Source: Pyropia yezoensis (Eukaryota > Rhodophyta > Bangiophyceae > Bangiales > Bangiaceae). Taken from it: a stretch of DNA of 64,000 nt. Within the stretch, counting starts at the first letter, position 1. The number at the start of each line of letters is the position of its first letter. The position numbers were made by a program, and so were the translations under genes. The stretch is taken from contig CM020620.1 in the NCBI GenBank assembly GCA_009829735.1, forward strand, positions 14,381,420 through 14,445,419. The letters run 5' to 3'. A model generated the notes under the pieces. It worked only from the letters and a program-made list of their open reading frames with translations. It searched no databases and had not been told where the DNA came from. This document shows positions 52,541-63,296 of the stretch, in pieces.

Positions 52541-53351
52541 ATGGGCCGCCAGACGTTCGGCGGCACCGCCGGCGGCGGCAAGCGCGGCTCGGACCTCCAC
52601 TTTGTGCGGCGGGTGCCCGCGTTTCTCCGTCGGGCTGGTGGTGCCGACGACGGCGGCAGCGACGGCGGCAGCGACCGCAGCAGCGGCGCCGCCGGTGGGA
52701 GTGGCGGCGGGGGTGGGGGCGGGGGTGGGCGTCCCGGGCGTGCGCCCCGGGGGGGGGGGGGCCAGGCGCACGACGTCGACGACGCGACGGCCGGGGAGGG
52801 GCGGCTCGTCGCCACGGAGGGCGACGTGGGCGGGGTCACGGGGGAGCTCGCCGCCCTGCGCGCGGCGGGCTTCCGTGTCGACGACGGCGACGGCGGCAGC
52901 GGCAGCAGCGGCGGCGGCAGCGACGCTGCCGTGCCGCCGCCGGCGGGCGTGTCTCTGTCGGCAACCGCGGCGGCGGCGGCGGCGGCGGCGGCGACCGGCG
53001 GCGCCGCTGCCGACGTCGACGACGCCGTCGCGACGGCGCGGCTGCTGGCCGCCGCGGCGGCCCGCCGCGCGGCGGCCCGCGGCGACCGTCGGCGGGGCGG
53101 CGGCCGGCCGCTGCTGCGGCGGGCGGTGGGTGGGGGGGCGGTCCCGCCGGCGGCGGCGGCCGCCCCCGTGGGGGCGGGCGGGTGACCAAGCCGGGGGTGG
53201 GGGCGTTGGGGGGGGGTGCGGCGGCGGCGGCGGCACTGCGGGGTGCCCCTCGGGGGGACGAGCCGGCTGGCCGCCAGCGGCTGTCCTTTTCTTTTTCCCC
53301 CGCGGGGGGGGGGACGCGGACAGTGATGACGAGGAGGAGGACGACGCGTAA
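52541..53351 (+). CDS. Probable DUF4604/KIAA1143-like protein, frame changes at G runs
   Basis: The ATG at 52541 opens MGRQTFGGTAGGGKRGSDLH followed by FVRRVPAFLRRAG. This resembles the N-terminal Y/FVR..PAFL motif of the KIAA1143 (DUF4604) family. A later VATEGDVGGVTGELAALRA resembles the family's KKGDLS block, and an acidic end (DADSDDEEEDDA, stop at 53349-53351) preceded by RLSFSF resembles the LLSFD...DE tail. The three parts lie in different frames separated by long G or C runs, so small homopolymer errors are likely. Poly-Ala and Gly inserts lengthen the protein compared with animal members. The function of the family is poorly known. The assignment is tentative. Confidence 0.5.
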
Positions 53352-54382
53352 GGGGGGGGGGGGGGGGGGGTAGGCGTGAGACAAGGGCGGGTGTTGGAGG
53401 GGGCGATGGGAGAACTGGGCAAGGGGCTCGGGGGGGATGGGGGGGGGTTGGGGCGGCGGGGTGGGGAGGGCTGGGGGGGACGCCGCTGCTCATCCTCGCC
53501 CCCCTCTGGCCAGACGGCCCTGCTCCCCCCTACGGCTCTACCGTGCCTCGCGCGTGGCGTCGCCCCCACCCGCCGCCCCCCCCGCCCCCACACCCGCTAT
53601 GTATGCAGTCGCCGGGGGCGGGGTGCGGGGGAGAAGCGGCGACCGCTGCCACGCGGGCGGGCGTCGGCCCCCTGGCCAGACTGCCCTGCCCCCTCCGTTC
53701 CGGGGCTGGGCGCCCGCGCTTGTCGCTCTCCCCCCCCCCCCCCCCCCCCCCCCGCGGCCCCCCCCCCCCCCCCCCCCCGGGGCCCCCCGCCGCGCGGGGG
53801 GGCCCCCCCCGTTGGCGGCGCGGCGCCCCGCCCGCGCGGCCGGGCGGGGGGGAGAGGGGGGGGGGGGGGGGGGGCGGCAGTGGGGGGGACGCACCAGTGG
53901 CGGCGGCCCCGACGCCGCCACCTGCGGGTGTCGTCGCCCCACCGCGTGGGGCGGGGCAGGGCGGCGGCACGTCGCGGAGCTGTGCTGGGCGGTAGTGCAG
54001 TGTGTATGTACAGTACAACCGCCGACCGTGCGCGTCGGTGGTACTGTACCCCCCCCGGGGCCGCTCGGAGGCTCTGCGTCCCGCGCCGCGCGGGGATACG
54101 GCCGCGTGCTGCCCCGCATGGCGGCCGGCCCCCCACGGCGGGCATAGACGCGGGTGCCCGACCGACGGCGACGGCGGTGGCAGCGGCGGCGCCAGCTGCA
54201 GCGGCGGCGTCAGCTGCGGCGGCGGCGTCAGCTGCGGCGGCGGCAGCAGCGGCGTCGGCAGCAGCGGCGGCGGCGGCGTCGGCGTCGGCGTCGGCGTTGG
54301 CGGCGCGCCGCCTGGCGCCCTGGCCGTCGTGTGGGGCCGGCGGGCCACCACGGCCGCCGCCACAGCCACCGCCACCGCCGCC

Positions 54383-54420
<38 letters not shown>

Positions 54421-57400
54421 GTCGCGCGGCCGCCGACGCGGCGTTGTGGTGGGCGCTCGGTCACGGCGCGACGCGGCGGCGGGCGGGCGCCGCCGGGCGC
54501 GCCGCGCGTCCCGCGTACGCGCCCCCGCCCGCTCGCCCGCCCGTTTTTTTCCCCACCGCCGTCGCAGCAGCGGCGCGGCGGCCCCCCTGTAAACGGCCAC
54601 GACGGCGGCGGCGGGTGTGACGGCGCGCCGCCCATTGGGGGCGGCGCCGCCCCGTTTGGTTGGCGCCAGCCCGTCGGCGCCCTCCTTTGACCCACTGCCG
54701 GCGCACCGCGCGCGCCTCCACCGGCGGGGCGCGGTGGTCCACGCAGGTCATTCATTCCCTTCCCCCCTTCCCGACCGACCCCCCCCCACCCCCCCCCACC
54801 GGTGGGGGGTGGGGAGTCGGTGCACCCCTCCTCCCCCCCCAGGCGTGCGCCTCCCCGTCGCCCCATGGATCGCTCGCTCGCTCGCATCGTGGCGGCGTCA
54901 GGGCCTCCCGCCGCGACAAACGCCACCACCACCACCCACCACCACCACCACCGCCATCATTCCCCACCCCACCCACCGCCGCCACTGTCGCCGCTGCCGT
55001 CGTTGCCGCAGAGGCCGGCCGGCCGCCGCTGTGTGTCGCCGTCGCGGCGCACAGCCGCCCTTCCACCCCCTCCTTGACCCCCCCCCTCAAGCTGAGGGAA
55101 GGGGGTGCTGCGGGCAGAGTCACTGGCGTCCCAGCCGCAGCGGGCGGGTGTTTGTTTCCCCATATGATAGAAAAAATCCGCGTGTGACGAGGGTGCATGG
55201 CCGGCTCCCCCATCCCGACCGCGCAAGGGGTGTGGGTGGGTGTGTGGGGCGGGGGGCGGCCGAGGCGTGGCAGCGCCACGACGACACGCGGTGGTCGCCG
55301 GTGCACCCCCCTCCCCTTCCGGCCTCCCTGCCCCCCCCGCCTCAACCCCGCGGCCGAGGCGCGGGCGGTAGTGTCAGGCGCACGCCGGGTGCGCCGGCCG
55401 GCGGCGGGCGCCCATGCTCCGTGCGGGGGAGGCGATGCCCCCTTGCCCTGACCTGCCCGCCTCTTTCTCCCTTTCGTCTTTCCCGCCGCTGCCCCCCCCC
55501 TTGTTCGTTTTTCCTATTCCACCCCACGATGGCGTCATGATCATGGACCCACGCGCTGATGCTCGTACACTAGGTACACACATATCTATCCTTCAGAAGA
55601 ATCTCCTCCCTAGCGGCCTCGCCGGCGGGGACACGGGCGTAGCGCAGGATGAGCCCCCTGGGTAGGAACCGCGGGCGGCGCCACGGGGGTGACGCCGCTA
55701 CGTTGCACCCGCGGGACGCGTCGCGCGGTTTGGGGTGGGGGTTGCCCTCAGCCGGCCCCCATTTGCGGCACCGCCCCCCCCCCCCCAGGCCCCCCCGCCA
55801 GCGCCGACGGCTGACCCGCCGCGGGCGAGTTTGCCCGGTGTGTGGCCCCGCCGCTGCGGTCCGCAACGTTGGGCCGCGCCCCCGCCCCGGGCCGCCTGAC
55901 GCCCCCGCGTGGTGCCGCCCCTGTGCCCACGAAACGACGGAGTGCGCGCACGCATTTTCATGGTGGAGCCGCCACCGCCCCCCCCTCCTCACACGCCTCG
56001 AGCCCCTCGCACGCTCCCAGGCGGCGCGCCCGGGTTGCGAGCAGCGGGGAGAGCAAAAAGAAGGAAGAAAACAACTTCAGGGCACACGCTCCGAGCTGAG
56101 GTGGGGTTTTCGCTGCGGCTGGCCGGGCGTGTCCCCTCGCCCGCTGTGGCGAGGGGTCCCCTCGGGCGCCGTCGGCGGTCTGTGTGGAGCGGGGGTTGGG
56201 GGGCTGGGCATCGGCGCACCGCCCCTCTTGCTGCAGCGACCAGCCGTGTCTGCTGGTCATCGCACACTCACACACGGCCCCCCCCTTCCTCCTCCTCTTG
56301 CCCCACTGTATGTACACGGGTCTGCCTACCAGTCGTGGAGGGGTGTTGGGGGGGGCAGCAGGCAGAGGCTGCTGCTGTGCGGCAGCGTGCCGCCTAGCCA
56401 GGCGGCAAGCGGGGACAGTACGCCGCTGGGCACGCCCGCCTGGCCACAGCCGCCGCGCGGCGTGCGCCCCCCCGACGTTGCCAGCCGCGGCCACGCCCCC
56501 CCGACGTTTCCAGCCGCGGCCACGGCGGTGGCAGCGGCGGCGCCGGGCGTCTGGCGCCGCGCCCACCCACGGGGTGGTGTGTCCTTTTTTGCCTTAATCT
56601 TGTTCTGCCCCCTTTATCCCCGCGCGGGCGGCGGCTGTGTCTACCAGCAGTCGCCGAACGCCGCGGGCCGGCGGCGGCCAGGGCGAGGCACACCGCCAGC
56701 CCCGCCCCACCGCCACAGGCGGCGACGCCCAGCAGGCCGCCACACAGCCGGCCGTCGACGCCCCCTTCCCTTCCCTTCCCCTGCCCCGTGGGCCCCCGCG
56801 GTCGCGGTCGGCGGCCGCCCCCCCGCTGGCGTACAGCACCCGACGGTACTGTACGCCCTACTCCCCCCAGTGGACACCTCGGGGAGGGGCCGACCAGCAG
56901 AGGTTGCGTGTTTTGTTTTGTTTTTTTTTCTTCCCGTCGGAGGACACAAGCCCCGACGCCGCCACCGCCGCCGAGCTCTGCCGTACCCCTGCCCCCCCCC
57001 CCCCCCCCCCCCCCCCGCTTCTCCGCGCTTCCGAGCCGCGACGGAGGTGCGTTTGGTGGGGGCCCCCCCTCTTCCCACGCCGTCTGTTTGGCGACACGGG
57101 CGGCGCGAGCCGTCGCCGCCGTCCTCCCCCGCCCCCCCTCCCGCCGCCGTCGTGACGCACCGCTGCGGGGAGAAGAAGAGCGGAACCGCGGGCCGTGACG
57201 CCGCCTGACAACGCGGCCTGCGGCCACACGCGCCCCCACCGCCCGGGCCCCCCCGCCGCCGCCGCTGCCGCCGCCCCCCTGACTACCTGCCTCCCGCGCG
57301 CGCTGACGAAGGGGGGGAGGGTGGGCGCCCCTCTCTGACTGCCCGCGTGGGTGGGGGCGGCTGTCCCTACCGGCTCCCCCCCCCCGCCTGCCCCCCTCCC

Positions 57401-57643
57401 CTTTTGTTGTTCCCCTCTGGCGGCGCTCACCCGCCCACTCCCCCCGCCGGCGTGGTCCCCCCCACCCCCCTTCCAGGTGGCCCCCACCGCCGCTGTGCTG
57501 GCACACCCCAGGGCGGTTGACGTCCCGCGTCCCCCCCCCCCTTCCCCCCCTACCCCGGCGGGCCACCCCGCACCCTGACCGGCAGCCCACCCCGGAACGG
57601 CCAGGCCCGCCACCCCCCCCCCCCCCCCCCCCTCCACACCACG
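53352..57643. other. 4.3 kb of extremely GC-rich DNA without a supported gene
   Basis: Long open frames occur on both strands at once, made of Arg, Pro, Ala and Gly, as expected from high GC and absence of AT-rich stops. Poly-C, poly-G, CCG/CGG and GCA-type repeats are frequent (for example 53729-53780 and 54180-54430). No conserved domain was recognised. A real but fast-evolving gene cannot be excluded. Confidence 0.5.
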
Positions 57644-60600
57644 ATGGGCAGCGGCGGCGACGCGCCGGCCCCCCCGCGGCCGCCGTCCCCCCCCCCCCAC
57701 CCCTACGCCATCCTGGGCGTCCACCCCACCGCCGACGCGGCGGCCATCCGCGCCGCCTACCGCCGCCGCTGCCTGACCCTCCACCCCGACAAGCTGCCGC
57801 CGCCGCAGCGGGCCGCCGCGGCGGGGCGGTTTGCGGAACTGGCCAACGCCTACCACGCCCTCCGCACGCCCGCCGCGCGGGCGGCGGTCGACGCGGCGCT
57901 CCCGCCGGCGGCATGGCGGGTGACTGACGCGGACGTTGGGGAGGGGGGGGGCGCGGCGGGCGGGGCCGCCAGCGGGGGGCGGCGGACGCCGCCGCCGCCG
58001 CCGCCGACGGCAGCAGCAGCGGCCGCAGCGGCGGCGGCAGCGGCAACGGCAGCGGCAGGTGGCGGCGGCGGCGGTGACCCGACGACGGCAGAGGCGGCGA
58101 CAGCCACCGCAGCGGCGGCGGCGGCAGCGGCCGCAGCCGCCGCGTCGGCAGCGTCGGCAGCGACGGCCGCGGCGGCAGCGACGGCGCCCCCACCGGCGGC
58201 AGCGGCGGCGGCGGCGGCGGCGCCCCGGCGGCGGGGCACGCCCCCGCTGTCCCGGTCTGGGGGTTCCACCCGCTCGGCGGGCGCCGCGACGTTTGCGTCG
58301 GGCCTCGGCGGCGGCGGCGGCGGCAGCAGCAGCAGCAGCCGCCGGACGCCCGCCTCCCCCCGCCACTCCCGCTCGCGCAGCGGCGGTGACGGCGGCGGCG
58401 GCGGCGGCAGCGGTGGCAGCGGCGGCAGCGGTGGGCGGCACCACAAGGCGCGCCGGTCGGCGGGGGCCGCCACGTTTGGCGCCTCTACCAGGCGGGGCGG
58501 CAGCAGCAGCAGCGGCGGCGGCAGCGGCAGCGGCGGCAGCGGCGGCGGCAGCGGGGCGCCCGCCGCCGGCAGCAGCGGCAGCAGCGGCAGCAGCACCCGC
58601 CGGTCGGGGGGGCGCCCCCGCGGCGGCGGCAGCAGTGGCGGCCGGTCCACCACCCCGCCCGCGGCGGCCGACAGCAGCAGCGGCGGCGGCGGCGACCGGC
58701 CGCCGCGGCCGACGCGGCGGCCCGCGGCGGCGTCGGCAACGACGCTCGCCGCCGACGGCGACGACCCCGTGGCGCCCACGACGGCATCGACCGCGGGGGC
58801 AGCGGCGGCGGCGCCGCCGCCGCCGCCGCCACCGCCACCGGCAGCGGCGGCCGGCGGCGGCGCGCCCGCAACGGCGCCGTCGACGGCCGCCGCGGCGGCG
58901 GCGGCGGTGGCGGCGGCCGACGCGGCGGCCGCCGACCGGCGGGACGCCGACGCCTACCGCGCCGCCTTTATCCGCTCCTTTTCCTTTGCCCGCCCCCGGG
59001 CGGGAGCGGCGGCCGCCGCCGCCGCCGCCGCGGCGGCGGCTGCGGCCGCGGCGGCAGCGGAAGGGTCGACGGAATCGACGACGCCAACGACAACGGCGAC
59101 AACGGCTGGGGGGGGTGCAGCCGCTGGTTCCGCTGCCGCTGTCGGTGATGAGGTGGGGGGCGGTGGTGGTGGGGCCGCGGCCGGCGGCGTGCTGGCGGCG
59201 GCGGCGGCGGCGGCGGCGGCGTCTGCCGGCAGGGAGGAGGGTGCGGCGGCGGCGGCGGCGGCGGCGTCGGCCGAGCCGTGGGCCATCCCCCCCGGCGGCC
59301 GCCGCGGCGTGCCGTCTGCGGCGGCGACCGTGCCGCCCGCCTCGGCAACGACGGCCGCAGCAGCAGCCGCGGCGGCAGCAGCCGCAGCAGCAGCCGCATC
59401 CGCGGCGGCAGCGTCGTCGCCCTCCCCCGCCCCCTGCCTCTCCCCCCCCCCCCGGTCGGCATCGTCCCCGACGGTCGTCCACGTGGAGCTGCCGCTGACG
59501 CTGGAAGAGTACGCGAGCGGCACGCGCAAGACCGTGGCGGTCCCCCCCCCCCCCCCCCCCCCCCGACGGCACCCCCCCCCCCACCCCCCCCCCGCCTCCC
59601 TCACCGTCCCCATCCTCCGGGGCTACCGCCCCGGCGACCTGGTGCGCTTCCCCGCCCCCCCCCCACGCCCGCCGCCCCCCACCCCACCGAGGTGGTCGTC
59701 ACACTCGCGGCGCTGCCGCACGCCCGCTTTGCGCTCCCCCCCCCCCCCGCCCCCCCCGAGGCGCTCGCCACCACCCTCTCCCTGCCGCTGGCCGACGCGC
59801 TTACCGGCTTTACCCGCGCCCTGCCGCTGCTGGGCGGCGGCACCGTCCTGCTGTGCGTGGCGGGGGTGTCCCCGCCGGGGGCGGTGCACGTGGTGGCGGG
59901 GGGGGGGCTCCCGCGGCGGGGCGCCGCCGCGGCGGTGCTGCCCCCCGGGGGGGGCGGGGGGGTCCGCCCCGACTGTGGGGACCTCCACGTGGTGGTGGAG
60001 GTGGTGTGGCCGCCGGCCGTCACCCCCGACGCGGCGCGGCTGGTGCGGGCGGCGCTCGCGCCGCGTGCGTATGGGGGGGGGGGGGGGGGGGGGGGGGGCG
60101 CCCCGCATGCCAGGGGTGGGGGGGGGGAGGGGTGGCGGCGGGAGGGGGGGCGGCGGCATCGTCGACGACGGCGGCCTTGACGGTGGGGACGGGGGGCGCG
60201 GGGGTGGCGGCGGTGGTGGCGGCGAGCCTCCCCGCCACCCGCGCTCCCCGTCCATGCCCGTCCGCGTCGGCGGCGGCGGCCGCCGCGCGTCGGCGGGCGC
60301 CCGGAACTACTCCATGATGGAGGGCCGCGGCGCCGCCGCCCGCGCCGCCGCCGCCAACGGTGGTGGCGGCGGTGACGGTGGCGGCGGCGGCGGCGGTGGG
60401 GGGAGGCGCCGCCCAGACGGCACGCCCGCCGCCGGCGGTGGGGGGATGGGCAAGGGCGACGGCGCCGGCGCCGGCGGCAAGGGCGACGGCACTGGCGGGC
60501 CTGCCGGCGGGGGGGCGGGCGGCGGCATGGCCACCCTCCGCGCGTCGACCGGCCGCGCGCTGCGGGCGGGGAGCCGCCGGCTGGCGGGCGCGAGCCACCT

Positions 60601-60646
60601 GCCAAAGATCCGCCACTTTTTGGGCGACGTCTTTGGCAGCTCCTGA
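57644..60646 (+). CDS. Type II DnaJ (Hsp40) co-chaperone with a very long low-complexity linker
   Basis: The J-domain lies at residues about 19-85 (PYAILGVHPTADAAAIRAAY, HPD at 47-49, FAELANAYHAL) and would stimulate Hsp70. About 500 residues of Ala, Gly and Ser follow instead of the usual short G/F linker. C-terminal domain I reads VHVELPLTLEEYASGTRKTV and VPILRGYRPGDLVRF (about 59477-59650). Domain II (VVVTLAALPHARF, LADALTGFTRALPLLGG, DLHVVVEVVWP; about 59692-60030) is in another frame, entered at a C-rich stretch near 59655-59690 and left at a long G run near 60067-60100. These look like homopolymer errors. There is no Cys-rich zinc domain, hence type II. The C-terminus is Gly-rich with a final basic segment. 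Confidence 0.8.
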   Translation: MGSGGDAPAPPRPPSPPPHPYAILGVHPTADAAAIRAAYRRRCLTLHPDKLPPPQRAAAAGRFAELANAYHALRTPAARAAVDAALPPAAWRVTDADVGEGGGAAGGAASGGRRTPPPPPPTAAAAAAAAAAAATAAAGGGGGGDPTTAEAATATAAAAAAAAAAAASAASAATAAAAATAPPPAAAAAAAAAPRRRGTPPLSRSGGSTRSAGAATFASGLGGGGGGSSSSSRRTPASPRHSRSRSGGDGGGGGGSGGSGGSGGRHHKARRSAGAATFGASTRRGGSSSSGGGSGSGGSGGGSGAPAAGSSGSSGSSTRRSGGRPRGGGSSGGRSTTPPAAADSSSGGGGDRPPRPTRRPAAASATTLAADGDDPVAPTTASTAGAAAAAPPPPPPPPPAAAAGGGAPATAPSTAAAAAAAVAAADAAAADRRDADAYRAAFIRSFSFARPRAGAAAAAAAAAAAAAAAAAAEGSTESTTPTTTATTAGGGAAAGSAAAVGDEVGGGGGGAAAGGVLAAAAAAAAASAGREEGAAAAAAAASAEPWAIPPGGRRGVPSAAATVPPASATTAAAAAAAAAAAAAAASAAAASSPSPAPCLSPPPRSASSPTVVHVELPLTLEEYASGTRKTVAVPPPPPPPRRHPPPHPPPASLTVPILRGYRPGDLVRFPAPPPRPPPPTPPRWSSHSRRCRTPALRSPPPPPPPRRSPPPSPCRWPTRLPALPAPCRCWAAAPSCCAWRGCPRRGRCTWWRGGGSRGGAPPRRCCPPGGAGGSAPTVGTSTWWWRWCGRRPSPPTRRGWCGRRSRRVRMGGGGGGGGAPRMPGVGGGRGGGGRGGGGIVDDGGLDGGDGGRGGGGGGGGEPPRHPRSPSMPVRVGGGGRRASAGARNYSMMEGRGAAARAAAANGGGGGDGGGGGGGGGRRRPDGTPAAGGGGMGKGDGAGAGGKGDGTGGPAGGGAGGGMATLRASTGRALRAGSRRLAGASHLPKIRHFLGDVFGSS

Positions 60647-60935
60647 GGGAGTGGGGGAGGGGGTGCGCACCGGGGGGGGGGGGGCGGGGGGGTAGTAGGT
60701 GGGACGTGGGGACGTGGGGCGTTGGAAGGAGCGAGCGAGGAGGGGGGGTGGGCCGCGGCTGTAGGGCGGCCTTGCCTTGTGCCTTGAGAGCGACGTCCAC
60801 GCACAGCGGCGCGACTGGCCACAGCCACCAGGGGCGAGGCGGGACACGGGGGTGACAAGAGCTGGCGCGCAAGCCGAAAACTACAAGAACGAGGAAAAAA
60901 AAAGGAGACCCCTTTTTACTGCGCCTGCCGCCTCC

Positions 60936-63296
60936 TCATGCGTACTCGTCCCCATACTTCTTGAGGATCCACTCGGAGCAGCTGCCGACAGTGAGGCCTG
61001 GGTGGGAGAGCTGCCACCTCACCTGCTGGTTCATAATTTCCCCAACGAGGGGGCCCCGCGGCAGCTTGGGCAGCACCTTGGCCACCGCCCGCCCGTCGAC
61101 CAGTGGCCGCACCGACCACGCCTCGCCCAGGTCGTGGTACTCCACCCGCTGCGCCACCCGCTCGTAGGAAGCCACCACCGCGTCCGTGCCGGCCGCAAGA
61201 GACACGGCGGGGATGTCGTCGCCGTCGAAAAAGTTGGCTGCCGCAACGCCCAGCGGCAGGTCTGCGATCAGCGCAGTGAGCAGCGCTACCCGCCAGTGAC
61301 AGCCCGCGTTGCGGATCACCATCCCCAGCGTCAGCCGCTCCTCCTCCAGACCGGGCAGGGAGGAGGATGATGGCACCGTAGTGTCAATGCTGCAAGCCAA
61401 CTTGGCCCCCATGAAGAGTACCCCCGAGGGGCTGACCGACTTGGCAAGCTCCTGGAACGAGTCGACCGCCTTGTGCACCCCCACAACTGCAGATACATCG
61501 CGGGTGGCCATCCGCAGCTCCTCGTGGAGCACAAACTCGGTCGCAGACATCTCTCGTACCCGCTTCTTGGTGACACGCTCGCCACTGCCACTGGCCCCAT
61601 TGGGCGAAGCCTTGCGGCCGATGAGGGGGAGCGTCAGGGCAGCGTAGCGGGCAAGCCGCACATCCTCGGGTGATAGTGCCGCGGGACCCGACTTCCAGCC
61701 CTGAAAGTCGCGTGAAAGCAGCGCCTCGAGCGAGGCAAGCGCGCCCAAAGAGGCCGCAGAGAACTGGGCGGGTGCGGACGAGGATGACAAGACATCATCC
61801 ACCGGCCGCTTGGTCGGCGACTCAGGCGCGCCGTCGCTCACCTTATCACTCACATTGTCAGTGCGAAAGACGAGTGGGAAGAGGCCCAGCTCCGACAGCA
61901 GCCCGACTCCCCGTACCGCAGACGGCGCGCGGATAATGGCGTCGACCTCAGAAAACACCCGCTCGCGCGAGATCTTGGAAGAGAAGGCCGCATGCACATC
62001 GGCGTCCTGACAAGCAGTGATGAGCTCTTCGTCCATAGAGAACCGAAGCCGCGCCGCAAAGCGCACAGCCCTAAGTGCACGTAGCGGGTCGTCGAGAAGG
62101 GTAGTCCTCGGAGGAAGGGGGGTGCGGACGATGCGACGTTGAATGTCATTGACACCCTGGCCAGTCCAATCCTCAACGACGCCCGTATTAATGTTGTAGA
62201 AGAGCGCATTGATGGTGAGGTCACGGCGCATGGCATCCTCCTGCGGAGAGCCGAGCTCAATGTTGGGAATCCGCGAGTCGTGGGTGTAGGTCTCGGTCCG
62301 CAGGTTGACCAGGTCAACCCACAAGCCCATCACCTTCATGCGTGCCGTCTCCAGGTGCTTCGACTGCTCCGGGTTGCGCTGGATGACCCCGATCGAGTGC
62401 TGGGGCTCCCCCGTCTCCAACTCCAGCCATTCATTAAAGAGCTCGGCAAACGAGGCGCCGAGCATGGTGTCCACCGCAATGTCAATGTCCACCTCAGGCA
62501 TGGGGCCGCCAATGAGCTTATCGCGCACCCATCCACCGGCAACGCGCAACGTTGTGTCAAGCTTCTTCTCCGCTACCACGCGCTGAAGCTTGGAGAACAG
62601 CTCCTGCTCCAACTCAGTCAGCATCAAGGGCACAAATCCGCACGACGGGGGGTCCATCTTGAGCAGACCCACCGTGCCTGGCGGATAAGAGGCAGGGTCG
62701 GCCGTCGCAATCCTATCCATAGCCACCGCAAGACTGGCCGCAGCGGCTGCTGCCGCGGCGCCCGCAGTTGGCCCTGGCGACCGAAGGGGCGACCCTGCCA
62801 GCGACGACGTGTTGGATGCAGACGTCGTGGACGCAGATGCCGACGCGGAGGCAGCGGCAGCCGACGCGCCCACAGTGGTGGCGCCACCAATGGCCAGCTT
62901 GGACGCCGCGACGCCCGACCCGGCCAAGCGGGACGTCACCGCCGCTGCGCCCAGACGTGCAGGCGCCACGTCCGATACAACCGAGCGAGCTGCAGCCGCG
63001 GGCAGCGGGTTGTTGCCGCAAAAAGCAGTCCGCAGCGACGAACCGGGCAAGCACCGGGAGCACGACCGCTGCGACGCGGCACGGCGGCCCGCCGGTGGGG
63101 TGGGGGCGGTCCACGCAAACGCGGGACGCCAAGGGGCGGACGCAGAGGGAGAGGGGGTGGTGGCAGCGGCGGCGAAGGGAGTGGCGGGCAAAGGAGCCGG
63201 AGCGGCAGCAGCAGCGGCAGCGGGAAGACGTGGGCCGAGCGACGGGGTCTTCTTGGACGCCACAGACGCAAAAGCGCCCGTCTGTCGCACGAGCAT
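60936..63296 (-). CDS. CCA1: CCA tRNA nucleotidyltransferase
   Basis: The enzyme adds CCA to tRNA 3' ends. Class II motifs in order: LRVAGGWVRDKLIGG and VDIDIAVD (metal-binding Asp pair, residues about 269-271), RRDLTINALFYNI, then DPLRALRAVRFAARLRF. The catalytic N-terminal half is followed by a helical C-terminal half. The ORF is 786 residues. The first about 190 are Ala/Ser/Arg-rich and may hold an organelle transit peptide. Met at about residue 193 (62720) could start a shorter cytosolic form, since one gene often serves several compartments. It is convergent with the DnaJ gene, 289 bases apart. The frame is unbroken and composition is less extreme than its neighbour. Confidence 0.92.
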   Translation of the reverse strand: MLVRQTGAFASVASKKTPSLGPRLPAAAAAAAPAPLPATPFAAAATTPSPSASAPWRPAFAWTAPTPPAGRRAASQRSCSRCLPGSSLRTAFCGNNPLPAAAARSVVSDVAPARLGAAAVTSRLAGSGVAASKLAIGGATTVGASAAAASASASASTTSASNTSSLAGSPLRSPGPTAGAAAAAAAASLAVAMDRIATADPASYPPGTVGLLKMDPPSCGFVPLMLTELEQELFSKLQRVVAEKKLDTTLRVAGGWVRDKLIGGPMPEVDIDIAVDTMLGASFAELFNEWLELETGEPQHSIGVIQRNPEQSKHLETARMKVMGLWVDLVNLRTETYTHDSRIPNIELGSPQEDAMRRDLTINALFYNINTGVVEDWTGQGVNDIQRRIVRTPLPPRTTLLDDPLRALRAVRFAARLRFSMDEELITACQDADVHAAFSSKISRERVFSEVDAIIRAPSAVRGVGLLSELGLFPLVFRTDNVSDKVSDGAPESPTKRPVDDVLSSSSAPAQFSAASLGALASLEALLSRDFQGWKSGPAALSPEDVRLARYAALTLPLIGRKASPNGASGSGERVTKKRVREMSATEFVLHEELRMATRDVSAVVGVHKAVDSFQELAKSVSPSGVLFMGAKLACSIDTTVPSSSSLPGLEEERLTLGMVIRNAGCHWRVALLTALIADLPLGVAAANFFDGDDIPAVSLAAGTDAVVASYERVAQRVEYHDLGEAWSVRPLVDGRAVAKVLPKLPRGPLVGEIMNQQVRWQLSHPGLTVGSCSEWILKKYGDEYA

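Noticed and set aside
54005..54050. Inverted repeat GTACAGTAC ... GTACTGTAC as a possible regulatory or recombination site
   Set aside because: Nine-base arms in a repeat-rich GC tract, with a similar imperfect case near 56834. There is no context to support a function.
56858..59584. Very long minus-strand open frame (about 900 codons) opposite the DnaJ gene
   Set aside because: It is Arg/Gly-rich and antisense to a clear J-domain and CTD gene in GC-rich DNA; it is a shadow frame.
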